The notes: generated from the sequence alone by a model not told the origin. DNA of 64,000 bases from Hyphomicrobiales bacterium (GCA_900473045.1 UCKS01000034.1:62001-126000), one strand, 5' to 3'. Shown: positions 16,508-26,705, counted from the stretch's first letter. Numbers and translations are program-made.

Positions 16508-17801
16508 GGAGTTTAGAGACGCTCCGCCCCAGGCTCAAGAAGGTCCGCTGAAGCGCAACAAGTCCCGGCATATCCTGTCACTGATCACCGCCGCCCTCGT
16601 CGCACTTGCTCCGATCCCTGCCCTCGCCGCCTCAAAGGCCGAAACCGAAGTGCAGTTCCGCCAATGGCTGCAGACCGATCTGTGGCCGCAGGCGCAGAAA
16701 TCCGGCATCAGTGCCGGCGCCTTCAAGGCCGCCTTTGCCGATGTCAAACTCAACTGGGATCTGCCGGATCTGGTGCCCCCGGGCAGCAAGCCGCCCGGCG
16801 AGCAGAAGCAGAGCCAGGCGGAGTTCTCCTCGCCCGGCGCCTATTTTTCCGAACAGCGGCTGCAGGGCCTGGCGGCGACCGGCCGCAGCCTCGCCAAGGA
16901 AAATGCCGCGACGCTGAGGCGGATCGAAAAGACCTACGGCGTTCCAGGGCAGATCGTCGTTGCCATCTGGGGCCGCGAGTCCGGTTTTGGCCGGGCGAAA
17001 ATCCCGCATCCGATCATGGACGTGCTGGCCACCAAGGCCTTCATGTCGACGCGCGGCGATCTCTTCCGCCGCGAGCTGATCGCCGCCTTGCACATCCTCG
17101 ACAGCGGCGATGTGAAGGAGGCCGATATGCGCGGCTCCTGGGCCGGCGCCATGGGCCAGCCGCAGTTCCTGCCGACCAGCTTCCTCAAATATGCCGTCGA
17201 TTTCGATGGTGACGGGCGCCGCGACATCTGGAAATCGACGCCGGACACGCTGGCCTCGATCGCCAACTACCTGTCGAAAAAGGGCTGGCAGCGTGGCCGT
17301 GACTGGGGTTTCGAAGTCTATATCCCCGCCAACGTGACCTGCGCGCAGGAAGGTCCGGATCTGGCCAAGCCGATCTCAAAATGGGCATCCGACGGCATCG
17401 AGCGGGCATCCGGCAAGGCATTCCCAGCCAGCGAAGCCAAGGCCGAAGGCATGATGCTGGTCCCCGCTGGCCGCAATGGGCCTGAATTCATCGTCACGCC
17501 AAATTTCTACGTCATCAAGGAATACAACAATTCCGACCTCTATGCCCTGTTCATCGGCAATCTTGCCGATCGGATTGCCTCGGGCGGCGGCGCCTTCAGG
17601 CGCGAGTTCGGCGATGTCGGCAAGATGCTGCGCTCGGACGTCCTGAAGATGCAGAAGGCGCTGGAAAAGCAGGGCTACGACATCGGCAAGGCCGATGGCC
17701 TGGCCGGGTACAAGACCCGCCGCTCGATCGGCGCCTGGCAGGCGAAGAACGGCATCGAGCCGACGTGTTTCCCGCAGAAAAGCCTGTTGGGAAAACTGTA
17801 G
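16503..17801 (+). CDS. lytic murein transglycosylase (MltB-like)
   Basis: A peptidoglycan-cleaving enzyme of about 430 residues, exported to the periplasm. After a signal peptide (KRNKSRHILSLITAALVALA...ALAAS) comes the SLT_2/MltB catalytic domain with IVVAIWGRESGFG (catalytic Glu), GSWAGAMGQPQFLPTSFLKYAVDFDGDGRRDIW and DTLASIANYLSKKGW. A C-terminal peptidoglycan-binding domain (MLRSDVLKMQKALEKQGYDIGKADGLAGYKTRRSI) ends the protein. The only in-frame ATG, at 16503, lies in repeat copy B and adds 15 residues before the signal peptide. A CTG at 16548, after AGAAGG, is the alternative and would start right at the signal peptide. Confidence 0.88.
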   Translation: MTEFRDAPPQAQEGPLKRNKSRHILSLITAALVALAPIPALAASKAETEVQFRQWLQTDLWPQAQKSGISAGAFKAAFADVKLNWDLPDLVPPGSKPPGEQKQSQAEFSSPGAYFSEQRLQGLAATGRSLAKENAATLRRIEKTYGVPGQIVVAIWGRESGFGRAKIPHPIMDVLATKAFMSTRGDLFRRELIAALHILDSGDVKEADMRGSWAGAMGQPQFLPTSFLKYAVDFDGDGRRDIWKSTPDTLASIANYLSKKGWQRGRDWGFEVYIPANVTCAQEGPDLAKPISKWASDGIERASGKAFPASEAKAEGMMLVPAGRNGPEFIVTPNFYVIKEYNNSDLYALFIGNLADRIASGGGAFRREFGDVGKMLRSDVLKMQKALEKQGYDIGKADGLAGYKTRRSIGAWQAKNGIEPTCFPQKSLLGKL

Positions 17802-17853
17802 AAGCTTCCTCCAGGCCGGGCGAAACCGCATTCGGTCCCGCCCGGTCCGGCAA

Positions 17854-18297
17854 TCAGGCGGCGGAGAGGCTGGTTTCGAGCAGGTTGAGGATCGCCGTCC
17901 AGCCCTGTTCGTGACCTTGGCGTGCTTCTTCGGATTTGAACTTCACCTGCTTCAGGGTGATTTCCGTGGTGCCGGCATCGACCGTGGCCAGATCGATGGT
18001 CACGACGCTGTCGTCGAGCGAGTATGGCGATTCCCACGTGAACGACAGATGGAAATGCGGATCGATCGCAAGATAGGTGCCCGCATGCGGAATTTCCTTT
18101 TCCGGCGTCACCATGACGATCGAAAACCGGCCGCCCTTCACCGGATCATTCTTGACCTTGCTCGGCTGCGGGCTGCCGAACGGCGGCGCCATGAATTTTG
18201 CCAGCATCACCGGTGAAAGCCAGGCGTTGAACACTTTTTCGCGCGATGCCGCGATTGTGCGGCTGACCGTCAGCTCAAGCTCCTTCATTATCGTCAT
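17854..18297 (-). CDS. SRPBCC (AHSA1-like) domain protein
   Basis: A 147-residue START/Bet v1-type SRPBCC protein of the Aha1-C/YndB class, which bind small hydrophobic ligands. Typical elements are VSRTIAASREKVFNAWLSPVMLAKFMAP, GGRFSIVMV, HAGTYLAIDPHFHLSFTWESP and the C-terminal helix GHEQGWTAILNLLETSL. Starts at 18297 (MTIMKE) and 18288 both overlap the end of the upstream ArsR gene (stop at 18275), showing translational coupling. The ArsR-SRPBCC pairing is common and suggests the regulator controls its own operon. Confidence 0.87.
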   Translation of the reverse strand: MTIMKELELTVSRTIAASREKVFNAWLSPVMLAKFMAPPFGSPQPSKVKNDPVKGGRFSIVMVTPEKEIPHAGTYLAIDPHFHLSFTWESPYSLDDSVVTIDLATVDAGTTEITLKQVKFKSEEARQGHEQGWTAILNLLETSLSAA

Positions 18298-18616
18298 CCT
18301 TTGAAACGAGTAAGTTTTCCAGCGCCGCAAGGCGCAGTTCCCAGATCGACTTCAATTGCGCGAACCAGTTCTCGGTCAGCTTCAGCGGATCGAGCTCGGC
18401 GGCGATGAAATGCTCGCGGCCCAAGGTTCGGCGGGTAACAAGTCCTGCCTCCTCCAGCACCTTGATATGCTTGGAGACGGAATTCAGCGACATGTCGAAA
18501 TGAGCGGCAAGCGCCGTCACTCTCAATGCACCCTCCTGAACAAGCAGCGTCAGGATGCGTCGCCGGGTCGTATCGCCGGCAGCCTTGAGAACCCGTGACA
18601 GATCATCGTCGTCCAT
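18275..18616 (-). CDS. ArsR family transcriptional regulator
   Basis: A 113-residue winged-helix regulator. The HTH reads ALAAHFDMSLNSVSKHIKVLEEAGLVTRR, preceded by DTTRRRILTLLVQEGALRV and followed by the wing GREHFIAAELDPL. It lacks the CVC metal-binding motif of ArsR/SmtB, so it belongs to the metal-independent group paired with SRPBCC proteins. A C-terminal helix (SIWELRLAALENLL) probably forms the dimer interface. It overlaps the downstream SRPBCC gene. Confidence 0.9.
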   Translation of the reverse strand: MDDDDLSRVLKAAGDTTRRRILTLLVQEGALRVTALAAHFDMSLNSVSKHIKVLEEAGLVTRRTLGREHFIAAELDPLKLTENWFAQLKSIWELRLAALENLLVSKDDDNEGA

Positions 18617-18739
18617 TTATTCACCCTAATAGTTGAATATATAAAACATGAGACATAGTCAACCATATGGATGAATATTATTAAACGGGCAAAATTCGAC
18701 CCTCCCCGTGTTTTTCAAGCTCCGGCACGACGGGCAACG

Positions 18740-18773
18740 AAAAGGCCGGCGTTGCGCGTTGCAAAACCGGCCT
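18740..18773 (-). terminator. terminator of the MFS exporter gene
   Basis: Read on the minus strand, AGGCCGG pairs with CCGGCCT and is followed by TTTTCG. It lies 30 bases after the stop of the MFS gene. The loop holds a smaller TTGC/GCAA pairing. Confidence 0.65.
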
Positions 18774-18802
18774 ATCGAAAGATGATAACTGCCAAGCAGA
18801 GC

Positions 18803-20431
18803 TCAGTGCATGTCCATCTGCTGCTTGTAGCGCTCGTACTCGTAAGGAAGGATCGTCTGGCGCTCGATCATCCGGTGAACGCGTGGGGCAGCAGTCCCCC
18901 GGTGCAGTGCCGTCAGCCTGTCGCCGATCTCGGCATCGGCCTGCGTGCGGCGCTGGTTGTGGCGGACATATTCCACCCAGGTCGGCACGTGGTAGGTTTC
19001 GGTCCAGGTGGTCGGGTTTTCCAGGTCGCGCATGAGGCCCCATTGGCCTGCTCCATCCCTGATCCGGATCCGGCGGCGCTCGGCCATGGCCGTCAGGAAC
19101 TCCGGAACGTCATCATCGGCAATCTCGTAGTCGATCATCACGACGATCGGGCCGCTGCGGGGTTTCAGATCCAGTTTCAACAGAGGTTCCGAGAAGCGGT
19201 TGAGCGGATCGAGATTGAGCGACTGGAACTCCGGCAGCGGCAGTTTCAGCCCAATGGCGGCCCCCACGACCATCAGCAGTGCCGAGGCAATCAGGGCGAT
19301 GGCCGGGCCATAGTTCTCCGCCGCCTGCCCCCACATCCAGCTGCCTGCCGCAATGCCGCCAAATGTCGTCGTCTGGTAAAGCGACAGCGCCCGTCCGACC
19401 ACCCAGCGCGGCGTCGAGAGCTGCACGGTGGTGTTGAACAGCGACAGCGCCAGGACCCAGCCCGCACCCGACAGCAGAAGTGCAAGGCTGGTCAGCCAGC
19501 CATAGGGGCTGATCGCCGTGACCAGACTGCTGACAGCGAAACCGGCAAAGGCGATGCGCACCACCCATTCGCTGGACATGTGTTCGCGCAGCCGGGCGCT
19601 GAGCAGCGCGCCACCGATGGCACCAAGGCCGAAGGCACCGAGCATGATGCCGTAGGTCAGCGGTCCACCGGCGACCAGATCGCGGGCAACCAGCGGCAGA
19701 AGCGCGAGGATGGCGCTGGCGGACAGGCCGAAGAAGAAGCCGCGCACCAGCACCTTGCCGATATTCGGCGACATCGCGACATAGCGCAGACCGGCGGAAA
19801 TCGCCCGGCCCATCGATTCGCGCGGCAGCGTCGACAGCGTCTCCTCCCGGCGCCAGCGCAGCAGCGCGTAGATGATGGCGAAATAGCTGAGCGTATTGGC
19901 GGCAAAAGCGGCAGCGGCCCCGGCAGCCGCAACGATCACGCCGCCGATGGCGGGGCCGACCGAGCGGGTGATGTTGAACCCCATGCTGTTCAGCGCAACC
20001 GCTGCCGGCAGGACGTCGCGCGGCACCATGTCCCCGACCGAAGCTTGCCAGGATGGATTGTTGAGCGCCGTGCCACAGCCGATCAGGAAGGTGAACAGCA
20101 AAAGCAGCCATGGCGTGATGAAGCCGAAATAGGCACAGAGCGTCAAAAGCGCCGAGACGCAGAGCATGAAACACTGGCCGATCAGCATGATGCGGCGGCG
20201 ATCGAAATTATCGGCAAGCGCACCGGAAATAAGAGAAAACAGCATGATCGGCAGTGAGGTCGAGGCCTGTACCAGCGCCACCATGTTTACCGAATCGGTA
20301 ATCGAGGTCATCATCCAGGCGGCGCCGACGGCCTGGATCAGTCCGCCGAAGTTGGAGGCAAGGCTTGCCACCCAGATAACCCGGAATGTGTCGTGCTTGA
20401 ACGGCGCCAATGGCGATAATCGATGCGGCAA
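18803..20431 (-). CDS. MFS transporter with C-terminal dimeric alpha/beta-barrel extension
   Basis: A 542-residue major-facilitator protein of the EntS/DUF894 type. The first 400 residues or so contain about 11-12 membrane segments, with the signature ALADNFDRRRIMLIGQ after helix 2 and WVVGRALSLYQTTTFGGIAAGSWMWG in the second half. After about residue 420 comes a soluble domain (VVMIDYEIADDDVPEFLTAMAERRRIRIRDGAGQWGLMRDLENPTTW...YVRHNQRRTQAD) that looks like an antibiotic-biosynthesis-monooxygenase-type ferredoxin-like barrel. The EntS class exports siderophores or drugs; the substrate here is unknown. The gene is divergent from rimP. Confidence 0.87.
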   Translation of the reverse strand: MPHRLSPLAPFKHDTFRVIWVASLASNFGGLIQAVGAAWMMTSITDSVNMVALVQASTSLPIMLFSLISGALADNFDRRRIMLIGQCFMLCVSALLTLCAYFGFITPWLLLLFTFLIGCGTALNNPSWQASVGDMVPRDVLPAAVALNSMGFNITRSVGPAIGGVIVAAAGAAAAFAANTLSYFAIIYALLRWRREETLSTLPRESMGRAISAGLRYVAMSPNIGKVLVRGFFFGLSASAILALLPLVARDLVAGGPLTYGIMLGAFGLGAIGGALLSARLREHMSSEWVVRIAFAGFAVSSLVTAISPYGWLTSLALLLSGAGWVLALSLFNTTVQLSTPRWVVGRALSLYQTTTFGGIAAGSWMWGQAAENYGPAIALIASALLMVVGAAIGLKLPLPEFQSLNLDPLNRFSEPLLKLDLKPRSGPIVVMIDYEIADDDVPEFLTAMAERRRIRIRDGAGQWGLMRDLENPTTWTETYHVPTWVEYVRHNQRRTQADAEIGDRLTALHRGTAAPRVHRMIERQTILPYEYERYKQQMDMH

Positions 20432-20581
20432 CGCGCTTTCCTACCCTGTCTGTGATTGAATCGTCTTTGAGGCCCAATCTAAGCCAGATGACTGGCCGGG
20501 CAAGCAAAAGCGCTATCATCGGCAGGATTTTGCCACTTCTCAACCTGCATTCGGGTTTTGCGGGCCGGTGAGCGGGATATC

Positions 20582-20610
20582 TTGCATTTGCGGATAATCG
20601 AGCGTATATG
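20582..20610 (+). promoter_or_regulatory. promoter of the rimP-nusA-ylxR-infB operon
   Basis: TTGCAT (20582-20587), an exact 17-base spacer and TATATG (20605-20610) form a good housekeeping promoter. The -10 element covers the ATG at 20608, so that ATG cannot be in the mRNA. The expected start is near 20617. Confidence 0.6.
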
Positions 20611-20635
20611 ACCCTCAAATTCTTGATCGGTGATG

Positions 20636-20667
20636 AAGAGTGGGCCCGTCAGGACCCGCTCTTTTTT
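20636..20667 (+). terminator. intrinsic terminator in the rimP leader (attenuator candidate)
   Basis: AAGAGTGGG / CCCGCTCTT forms a stem of about nine pairs around a short loop, directly followed by a run of six T. It sits about 20 bases after the predicted transcription start and before the rimP start codon, so it would stop transcription of the whole translation-factor operon unless read through. Confidence 0.6.
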
Positions 20668-20694
20668 GTTACCGATGTTTTGGGAGAACATCGT

Positions 20695-21312
20695 TTGTCC
20701 GATACGGCAACGGCAGAAAACACACAGGAACCGCGCCTGGTCACCGAGACCGGCATCGACCGGCGCGTCGCCGACATCATCGAACCCGTCCTCATTCCGA
20801 TGGGTTACCAACTGGTGCGCGTGCGCCTGTCCTCGCAGAACGGCGCGACGTTGCAGATCATGGCTGAGCGGCTTGACGGCACGATGACCGTGGAAGATTG
20901 CGAAGCGATCTCGACGGCGATCTCGCCGGTGCTCGACGTGGACGATCCGGTCGAGAAGCAATATCATCTGGAAGTATCCTCGCCGGGCATCGATCGGCCG
21001 ATGGTGCGCAAGTCGGATTTCACCCGCTGGACGGGTCACCTGATCAAGTTCGAAACGTCGGTGCTGGTCGATAGCCGCAAGCGTTTCCGTGGCAAGATCG
21101 TTTCCGCCGACGCCGACACTTTTACGATCGAGCGCGATCAGCCGGCACCCGGCGAAGAACCGCGCGTGGTCATTCCCTTTACGGCGCTGGCCGAAGGCAG
21201 GCTGATCCTGACGGATGAGCTGATCCGCGATGCGCTGACAGCAGACAAGAAGGCAAAGGCAGCCCAGGCTGCCAACGAAAACTTCGAAGACGAAGATTCG
21301 CCGATCAATTGA
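20695..21312 (+). CDS. rimP: ribosome maturation factor RimP
   Basis: A 205-residue factor for 30S subunit assembly. Family motifs are [55 protein letters not shown] and the C-terminal SH3-like domain ([17 protein letters not shown]). I chose a TTG at 20695 with GGGAG nine bases upstream. The only in-frame ATG, at 20608, is inside the promoter -10 element and would translate through an intrinsic terminator. An acidic tail rich in Lys/Ala and Glu closes the protein. It heads the nusA operon. Confidence 0.9.
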   Translation: MSDTATAENTQEPRLVTETGIDRRVADIIEPVLIPMGYQLVRVRLSSQNGATLQIMAERLDGTMTVEDCEAISTAISPVLDVDDPVEKQYHLEVSSPGIDRPMVRKSDFTRWTGHLIKFETSVLVDSRKRFRGKIVSADADTFTIERDQPAPGEEPRVVIPFTALAEGRLILTDELIRDALTADKKAKAAQAANENFEDEDSPIN

Positions 21313-21370
21313 GTTCATGGGCGCGGGACGCTTCCAAGTGAGGCCCCGGCAATCAGACGGAGACTTTAAT

Positions 21371-22978
21371 ATGGCAGTGAGTGCTAACAGGCTCGAACTT
21401 CTGCAGATCGCGGATGCCGTCGCGCGCGAAAAAGTGATCGACCGCGAAATCGTTCTGGCCGCCATGGCTGACGCGATCCAGAAGGCCGCCCGCTCGCGCT
21501 ATGGTTCGGAAAGCAACATCCGCGCCGACATCAATTCCAAGACCGGCGAAATCCGGCTTCAGCGCCTGCTCGAAGTCGTCGAGGTTGCAGAGGACTACGC
21601 GACCCAGATCCCGCTGGAACTGGCCCGTGACCGCAACCCGGACGCCATTCTCGGCGACTTCATCGCTGACCCGCTGCCACCGATGGATTTCGGCCGTATC
21701 GCGGCGCAGTCGGCCAAGCAGGTTATTGTCCAGAAGGTTCGTGAAGCTGAGCGTGACCGCCAGTTCGACGAGTTCAAGGATCGTATCGGCGAAATCGTCA
21801 ACGGCACGGTCAAGCGCGTCGAATATGGCAACGTCATTGTCGATCTCGGCCGTGGCGAGGGCATCATCCGCCGCGACGAAATGATCCCGCGCGAAAACAT
21901 GCGCTACGGCGACCGCGTCCGCTCGTACGTCTACGACGTGCGCCGCGAACAGCGCGGCCCGCAGATTTTCCTGTCGCGTACCCATCCGCAGTTCATGGTG
22001 AAGCTGTTCACCATGGAAGTTCCGGAAATCTACGACGGCATCATCCAGATTCGCTCGGTTGCCCGTGACCCGGGTTCGCGCGCCAAGATCGCCGTCATTT
22101 CCAACGATTCGTCGATCGATCCGGTCGGCGCGTGCGTCGGTATGCGTGGTTCGCGTGTTCAGGCCGTTGTCGCCGAATTGCAGGGCGAGAAGATCGACAT
22201 CATTCCGTGGAACGAGAACCCGGCTTCGTTCATCGTCAACGCACTGCAGCCGGCAGAAGTCTCCAAGGTCGTTCTCGACGAAGACGCAGAGCGCATCGAA
22301 GTCGTGGTTCCGGATGAACAGCTGTCGCTGGCCATCGGCCGCCGCGGCCAGAACGTCCGCCTCGCATCGCAGCTGACCGGCTGGGATATCGACATCATGA
22401 CGGAAGCGGAAGAATCCGAGCGCCGCCAGAAGGAGTTCAACGAACGCACCGCGCTGTTCATGGAAGCCCTCGATGTCGACGAAATGGTTGGCCAGGTTCT
22501 GGCATCGGAAGGCTTTGCCGCCGTTGAAGAACTTGCCTATGTCGAACTCGACGAAATTGCTTCGATCGAAGGTTTTGACGAGGATACCGCCAGCGAGTTG
22601 CAGACCCGCGCCCGCGAATATCTCGACCGCCTGGAAGCCGAAATGGACGCAAAGCGCGTTGCCCTCGGCGTGTCCGACGAGCTGCGCACGATCAACGGCA
22701 TGACCGGCCAGATGCTGGTCGCGCTCGGTGAAGACGGCATCAAGACGATGGAAGACTTTGCAGGCTGCGCCGCTGACGATCTCGTCGGCTGGTCGGAACG
22801 CAAGGACGGCGAGACGAAGAAGTTTGAAGGCCTGTTCTCCAAGCTCGAAATCTCCCGCGTCGATGCCGAACGCATGATCCTGCAGGCGCGTCTTGCCGCC
22901 GGCTGGATCACCGAAGAAGATCTGGCGCGCGAAGAAGAAGCGCTCGTAGTCGTGGAAGGCGCGGAACAGGACGCCTGA
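21371..22978 (+). CDS. nusA: transcription termination/antitermination factor NusA
   Basis: A 535-residue RNA polymerase-binding elongation factor. In order it has the N-terminal RNAP-binding domain ([26 protein letters not shown]), an S1 domain ([31 protein letters not shown]), two KH domains ([18 protein letters not shown] and [23 protein letters not shown]) and two acidic helix-hairpin-helix repeats. The first of these is [31 protein letters not shown]. The ATG at 21371 starts the conserved N terminus. It lies 58 bases after rimP, and ylxR follows after 49 bases. Confidence 0.97.
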   Translation: MAVSANRLELLQIADAVAREKVIDREIVLAAMADAIQKAARSRYGSESNIRADINSKTGEIRLQRLLEVVEVAEDYATQIPLELARDRNPDAILGDFIADPLPPMDFGRIAAQSAKQVIVQKVREAERDRQFDEFKDRIGEIVNGTVKRVEYGNVIVDLGRGEGIIRRDEMIPRENMRYGDRVRSYVYDVRREQRGPQIFLSRTHPQFMVKLFTMEVPEIYDGIIQIRSVARDPGSRAKIAVISNDSSIDPVGACVGMRGSRVQAVVAELQGEKIDIIPWNENPASFIVNALQPAEVSKVVLDEDAERIEVVVPDEQLSLAIGRRGQNVRLASQLTGWDIDIMTEAEESERRQKEFNERTALFMEALDVDEMVGQVLASEGFAAVEELAYVELDEIASIEGFDEDTASELQTRAREYLDRLEAEMDAKRVALGVSDELRTINGMTGQMLVALGEDGIKTMEDFAGCAADDLVGWSERKDGETKKFEGLFSKLEISRVDAERMILQARLAAGWITEEDLAREEEALVVVEGAEQDA

Positions 22979-23027
22979 CAAGGCGTTTCTGACCGTGATC
23001 CAAGCTGATGCTGCTTGAATTATCGCC

Positions 23028-23714
23028 ATGTTGATTGAAGACAAGGACCCTGCCGGGGACATCGATGGTGAAGCAGTGAACGGTCGCATGTGCATCGTGA
23101 CACGGCAGAGCGGAACGCCGGAAACGCTGATCCGCTTTGTCGCCGGGCCTGATGGCCGGGTAGTGCCCGACCTGAAGAAGCAGCTGCCCGGCCGGGGCTG
23201 CTGGGTCAGTGCAGAACGGGCGGTCGTCGAAAAGGCGATTGCCAAGAAGTTGTTTGCCCGCGGACTGAAGCGGGCGGATGTGACGGCCGGACCGGAGCTT
23301 GCCGATGAGGTGGACCGGCTCCTGTCGATGCAACTGGGCGGCATGATGAACCTGGCGCGCAAGGCCGCGCAGTTCGTCAGCGGTGCCTCGAAAGTCGAGC
23401 AGTCCGTGCGTGGACTGGCGGCGCTCGCCACCTTTCATGCGGTTGATGCCGCAGCGGACGGTGTGCGCAAGATTGACCAGGCGCGCAAGGCGATGAGCTT
23501 TGTCGTCGATGACGGAAAGGAAATACCCTCCTTTCGCTTCTTTACCGAGGCGCAAATGGAAGGGCTTTTAGGCCAGAATGCTTTTATCCATGCCGCAGCG
23601 CTTGCAGGGCAGGCGGGTGAGGGTGTAGTGAAGCGCGCAAACATGCTCGAAAGATACCGGGGAACCGTCCCCGTTCGAGCCGTTGGCGCCGAATCTGGCT
23701 TGCCGACACAATGA
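23028..23714 (+). CDS. ylxR: YlxR (DUF448) RNA-binding protein with L7Ae-like C-terminal part
   Basis: A 228-residue nucleic-acid-binding protein. The N-terminal YlxR/DUF448 domain has MCIVTRQSGTPETLIRFVAGPDGRVVPDLKKQLPGRGCWVSAERA, where the usual GRG is present. The second half (LSMQLGGMMNLARKAAQFVSGASKVEQSVRGLAALATFHAVDAA) looks like an L7Ae/YlxQ-type RNA-binding fold, fused as in other alphaproteobacteria. Gram-positive YlxR homologues have been linked to transcription control or RNase P. It lies between nusA and infB, its usual place. Confidence 0.88.
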   Translation: MLIEDKDPAGDIDGEAVNGRMCIVTRQSGTPETLIRFVAGPDGRVVPDLKKQLPGRGCWVSAERAVVEKAIAKKLFARGLKRADVTAGPELADEVDRLLSMQLGGMMNLARKAAQFVSGASKVEQSVRGLAALATFHAVDAAADGVRKIDQARKAMSFVVDDGKEIPSFRFFTEAQMEGLLGQNAFIHAAALAGQAGEGVVKRANMLERYRGTVPVRAVGAESGLPTQ

Positions 23715-23818
23715 CGCGGGTCACCGGCGCAGGCCGGCACAACCGCGATTGCAAAACAGAAATTGAACGGCGGGGTCTGGTGATACGCATCCGGCCCTGA
23801 TCTTAGGAACGGAACGGA

Positions 23819-26527
23819 ATGACCGACAACAACGACGACAAGACATTCGGCGGAGCCAAGAAGACGCTGACCCTGAAGCCTTCCGGGGTGAGCCAGGGAA
23901 CTGTTCGCCAGGACATGGGTCGCGGCCGGACGAAGGCTGTCGTGGTCGAGACGCGCAAGCGGCGGCCGATGCGGCCGGAAGACGAAAAGCCGGTCGTTCC
24001 GATTGCAGCAGCACCGGTCGTTCCTGTGGCGCGCGTGGTCGAACCACAGCGTCCGGCACCCGTGCAGCAGCAACAGCCTGCACGCCCGGCGCCTCAGCAA
24101 CAGCAGCCGCGCCAGCAGGACAATCGCCAGGACAACAACAACCGCCCACGGGTCGGTGTGGTTCTCAATCAGCTTTCCGCTGGCGAGATCGACGCCCGCC
24201 GCCGTGCGCTTGCCGAAGCCCAGATCCGTGACGCCGAAGACGCCAAGCGCCGCGCTGCCGAAGAGGCACGCCGCGCCGCCGAAGAGGCTGAACGTCTGAA
24301 GGCCGAGCAGGCTGAAGCAGCCCGCCTCGCCGCCGAAGAAGCAGCCCGCACACCTGCGGAACGCGCCGCCGAAAAGGCAGCAGTCGAAGCGGCTCTTGCC
24401 GCCGAAGCTGAAGCAGCCGCCGTTGCCGTGCGCAAGGCGGAAGATCAGGCGCGCGCCGAGGCTGCAAAGCCTGCAACGACACTTTCGACAGTGACCCCGG
24501 CACTCGCCGCCCGCCGCAAGGCGGAAGGCGAAGAGGCAGAGGCCCGTCCGAACCGTGGCGCCACCGCACCGGTTCGCGGCAAGGTCGTTCGCCCGGAACC
24601 TGCCAAGGCCCCTGCCCGTCCGAAGACGGAAGAGGAACGCCGTAAGGGCAAGCTGACACTGACGGCCGCTCTCGACGACGACGGCAACCCGCGCGGCCGC
24701 TCGATGGCTGCCATGCGCCGCCGGCAGGAAAAGTTTCGGCGGAGCCAGATGCAGGAAACCCGCGAAAAGGTCATGCGCGAAGTGATCCTGCCGGAAACTA
24801 TCACCATTCAGGAACTGTCGCAGCGTATGGCCGAACGGGCCGTCGATGTGATCAAGTACCTGATGAAGGAAGGCCAGATGATGAAGCCGGGCGACGTCAT
24901 CGACGCCGACCTTGCAGAACTCATCGCCGGCGAATTCGGCCACACCGTCAAGCGCGTTTCGGAATCCGACGTCGAAGAAGGCCTGTTCACCGGCAAGGAC
25001 GATGGCGATATGATGCCGCGTCCGCCGATCGTGACCATCATGGGCCACGTCGACCACGGCAAGACATCGCTGCTCGACGCTATCCGCAAGACCCATGTCG
25101 TTTCGGGCGAAGCCGGTGGCATCACCCAGCATATCGGCGCCTATCAGGTCGAGCAGAACGGTCACAAGATCACCTTCATCGACACCCCCGGTCACGCCGC
25201 CTTTACCGCGATGCGTGCCCGTGGTGCGCAGGCAACCGACATTGCGATCCTCGTGGTTGCGGCCGACGACAGCGTCATGCCGCAGACGATCGAATCCATC
25301 AGCCACGCAAAGGCTGCCGGCGTTCCGATCATCGTGGCCATCAACAAGGTCGACAAGCACGAAGCCGATCCGCAGAAGGTGCGTAACCAGCTGCTGCAGC
25401 ACGAAGTGTTCGTGGAAACCATGGGCGGTGAAGTGCTCGACGTCGAAGTCTCGGCCAAGACCGGTCTCGGCATCGACAAGCTGCTCGAAGCCATCCTGCT
25501 GCAGGCCGAAATCCTCGACCTGCGCGCCGATGCGGACCGCACGGCAGAAGGCACCGTCGTTGAAGCACAGCTCGATCGCGGCCGTGGTGCCGTGGCCACC
25601 GTTCTGGTTCAGAAGGGTACATTGAAGCCGGGTCAGATCATCGTCGCAGGCGATCAGTGGGGCCGTGTGCGTGCCCTCGTCAACGACAAGGGCGAACACG
25701 TCAAGGAAGCGCCTCCGTCGATGCCGGTCGAGATCCTCGGTCTTTCCGGTACGCCGCTGGCGGGTGACAAGTTCGCCGTCGTCGAGAACGAAAGCCGTGC
25801 CCGCGAAATCTCGGAATATCGTCAGCGCCTGACCCGCGACAAGGCGGTTGCGCGTGCATCCGGCCAGCGTGGTTCGCTGGAACAGATGATGATGACGCTG
25901 CAGAACACCGGCCTCAAGGAATTTCCGCTGGTCATCAAGGGCGACGTGCAGGGCTCGATCGAAGCCATTGCCGGCGCACTCGACAAGCTGGGAACCGACG
26001 AGGTTCGTGCCCGCATCGTGCATTCGGGTGCCGGTGGCATTACCGAGTCCGACATCTCACTGGCAGAAGCCTCGAACGCGGCCATCATCGGCTTCAACGT
26101 TCGTGCCAATGCCCAGGCCCGCACGGCCGCAGAACGCGCCGGTATCGAAATCCGCTACTACAACATCATCTACGATCTGGTGGATGACGTGAAGGCAGCG
26201 ATGTCGGGCCTGCTCTCGCCGGAACGCCGCGAAACCTTCCTCGGCAATGCCGAAATCCTGGAAGTGTTCAACATCACCAAGACCGGCAAGGTCGCGGGTT
26301 GCCGCGTCATCGAAGGCAAGGTCGAACGTGGTGCAGGTGTGCGTCTGGTTCGCGACAACGTCGTCATCCACGAAGGCAAGCTCAAGACCCTCAAGCGCTT
26401 CAAGGACGAAGTCTCCGAAGTGCCGATGGGCCAGGAATGCGGCATGGCCTTCGAGAATTACGAAGACATCCGCGCCGGCGACACGATCGAGTGCTTCCGC
26501 GTCGAGCACATCACCCGCACGCTGTAA
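23819..26527 (+). CDS. infB: translation initiation factor IF-2
   Basis: A 902-residue GTPase that places initiator tRNA on the 30S subunit. The long N-terminal region (about residues 1-290) is charged, Ala/Glu/Arg-rich and coiled, typical of alphaproteobacterial IF-2. It is followed by the IF2_N domain ([35 protein letters not shown]). The G domain shows GHVDHGKTS (G1), GITQHIGAY (G2), DTPGHAAF (G3) and NKVDKHEA (G4). Domains II-IV complete the protein, ending [10 protein letters not shown] strong terminator follows, so it is last in the operon; rbfA is absent here. Confidence 0.97.
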   Translation: MTDNNDDKTFGGAKKTLTLKPSGVSQGTVRQDMGRGRTKAVVVETRKRRPMRPEDEKPVVPIAAAPVVPVARVVEPQRPAPVQQQQPARPAPQQQQPRQQDNRQDNNNRPRVGVVLNQLSAGEIDARRRALAEAQIRDAEDAKRRAAEEARRAAEEAERLKAEQAEAARLAAEEAARTPAERAAEKAAVEAALAAEAEAAAVAVRKAEDQARAEAAKPATTLSTVTPALAARRKAEGEEAEARPNRGATAPVRGKVVRPEPAKAPARPKTEEERRKGKLTLTAALDDDGNPRGRSMAAMRRRQEKFRRSQMQETREKVMREVILPETITIQELSQRMAERAVDVIKYLMKEGQMMKPGDVIDADLAELIAGEFGHTVKRVSESDVEEGLFTGKDDGDMMPRPPIVTIMGHVDHGKTSLLDAIRKTHVVSGEAGGITQHIGAYQVEQNGHKITFIDTPGHAAFTAMRARGAQATDIAILVVAADDSVMPQTIESISHAKAAGVPIIVAINKVDKHEADPQKVRNQLLQHEVFVETMGGEVLDVEVSAKTGLGIDKLLEAILLQAEILDLRADADRTAEGTVVEAQLDRGRGAVATVLVQKGTLKPGQIIVAGDQWGRVRALVNDKGEHVKEAPPSMPVEILGLSGTPLAGDKFAVVENESRAREISEYRQRLTRDKAVARASGQRGSLEQMMMTLQNTGLKEFPLVIKGDVQGSIEAIAGALDKLGTDEVRARIVHSGAGGITESDISLAEASNAAIIGFNVRANAQARTAAERAGIEIRYYNIIYDLVDDVKAAMSGLLSPERRETFLGNAEILEVFNITKTGKVAGCRVIEGKVERGAGVRLVRDNVVIHEGKLKTLKRFKDEVSEVPMGQECGMAFENYEDIRAGDTIECFRVEHITRTL

Positions 26528-26558
26528 TGGCTTTCGGGCTGACAAGATCAATCTTCAG

Positions 26559-26584
26559 AATGGCGGCTTCGGCCGCCATTTTGC
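26559..26584 (+). terminator. intrinsic terminator of the infB operon
   Basis: A perfect nine-pair stem AATGGCGGC / GCCGCCATT with a UUCG tetraloop, followed by TTTG, 31 bases after the infB stop. Confidence 0.85.
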
Positions 26585-26705
26585 TGTTCCGTATCCGGCA
26601 TTCGGCGCAAAGCACCATGGTCAGGCGATCCACCTGAAAATGGCCATGGCGGCGGCGGCTGGCAGCACCTACGCTGCCGCAATTCACCCGCTCGGAAGGT
26701 CCCAC

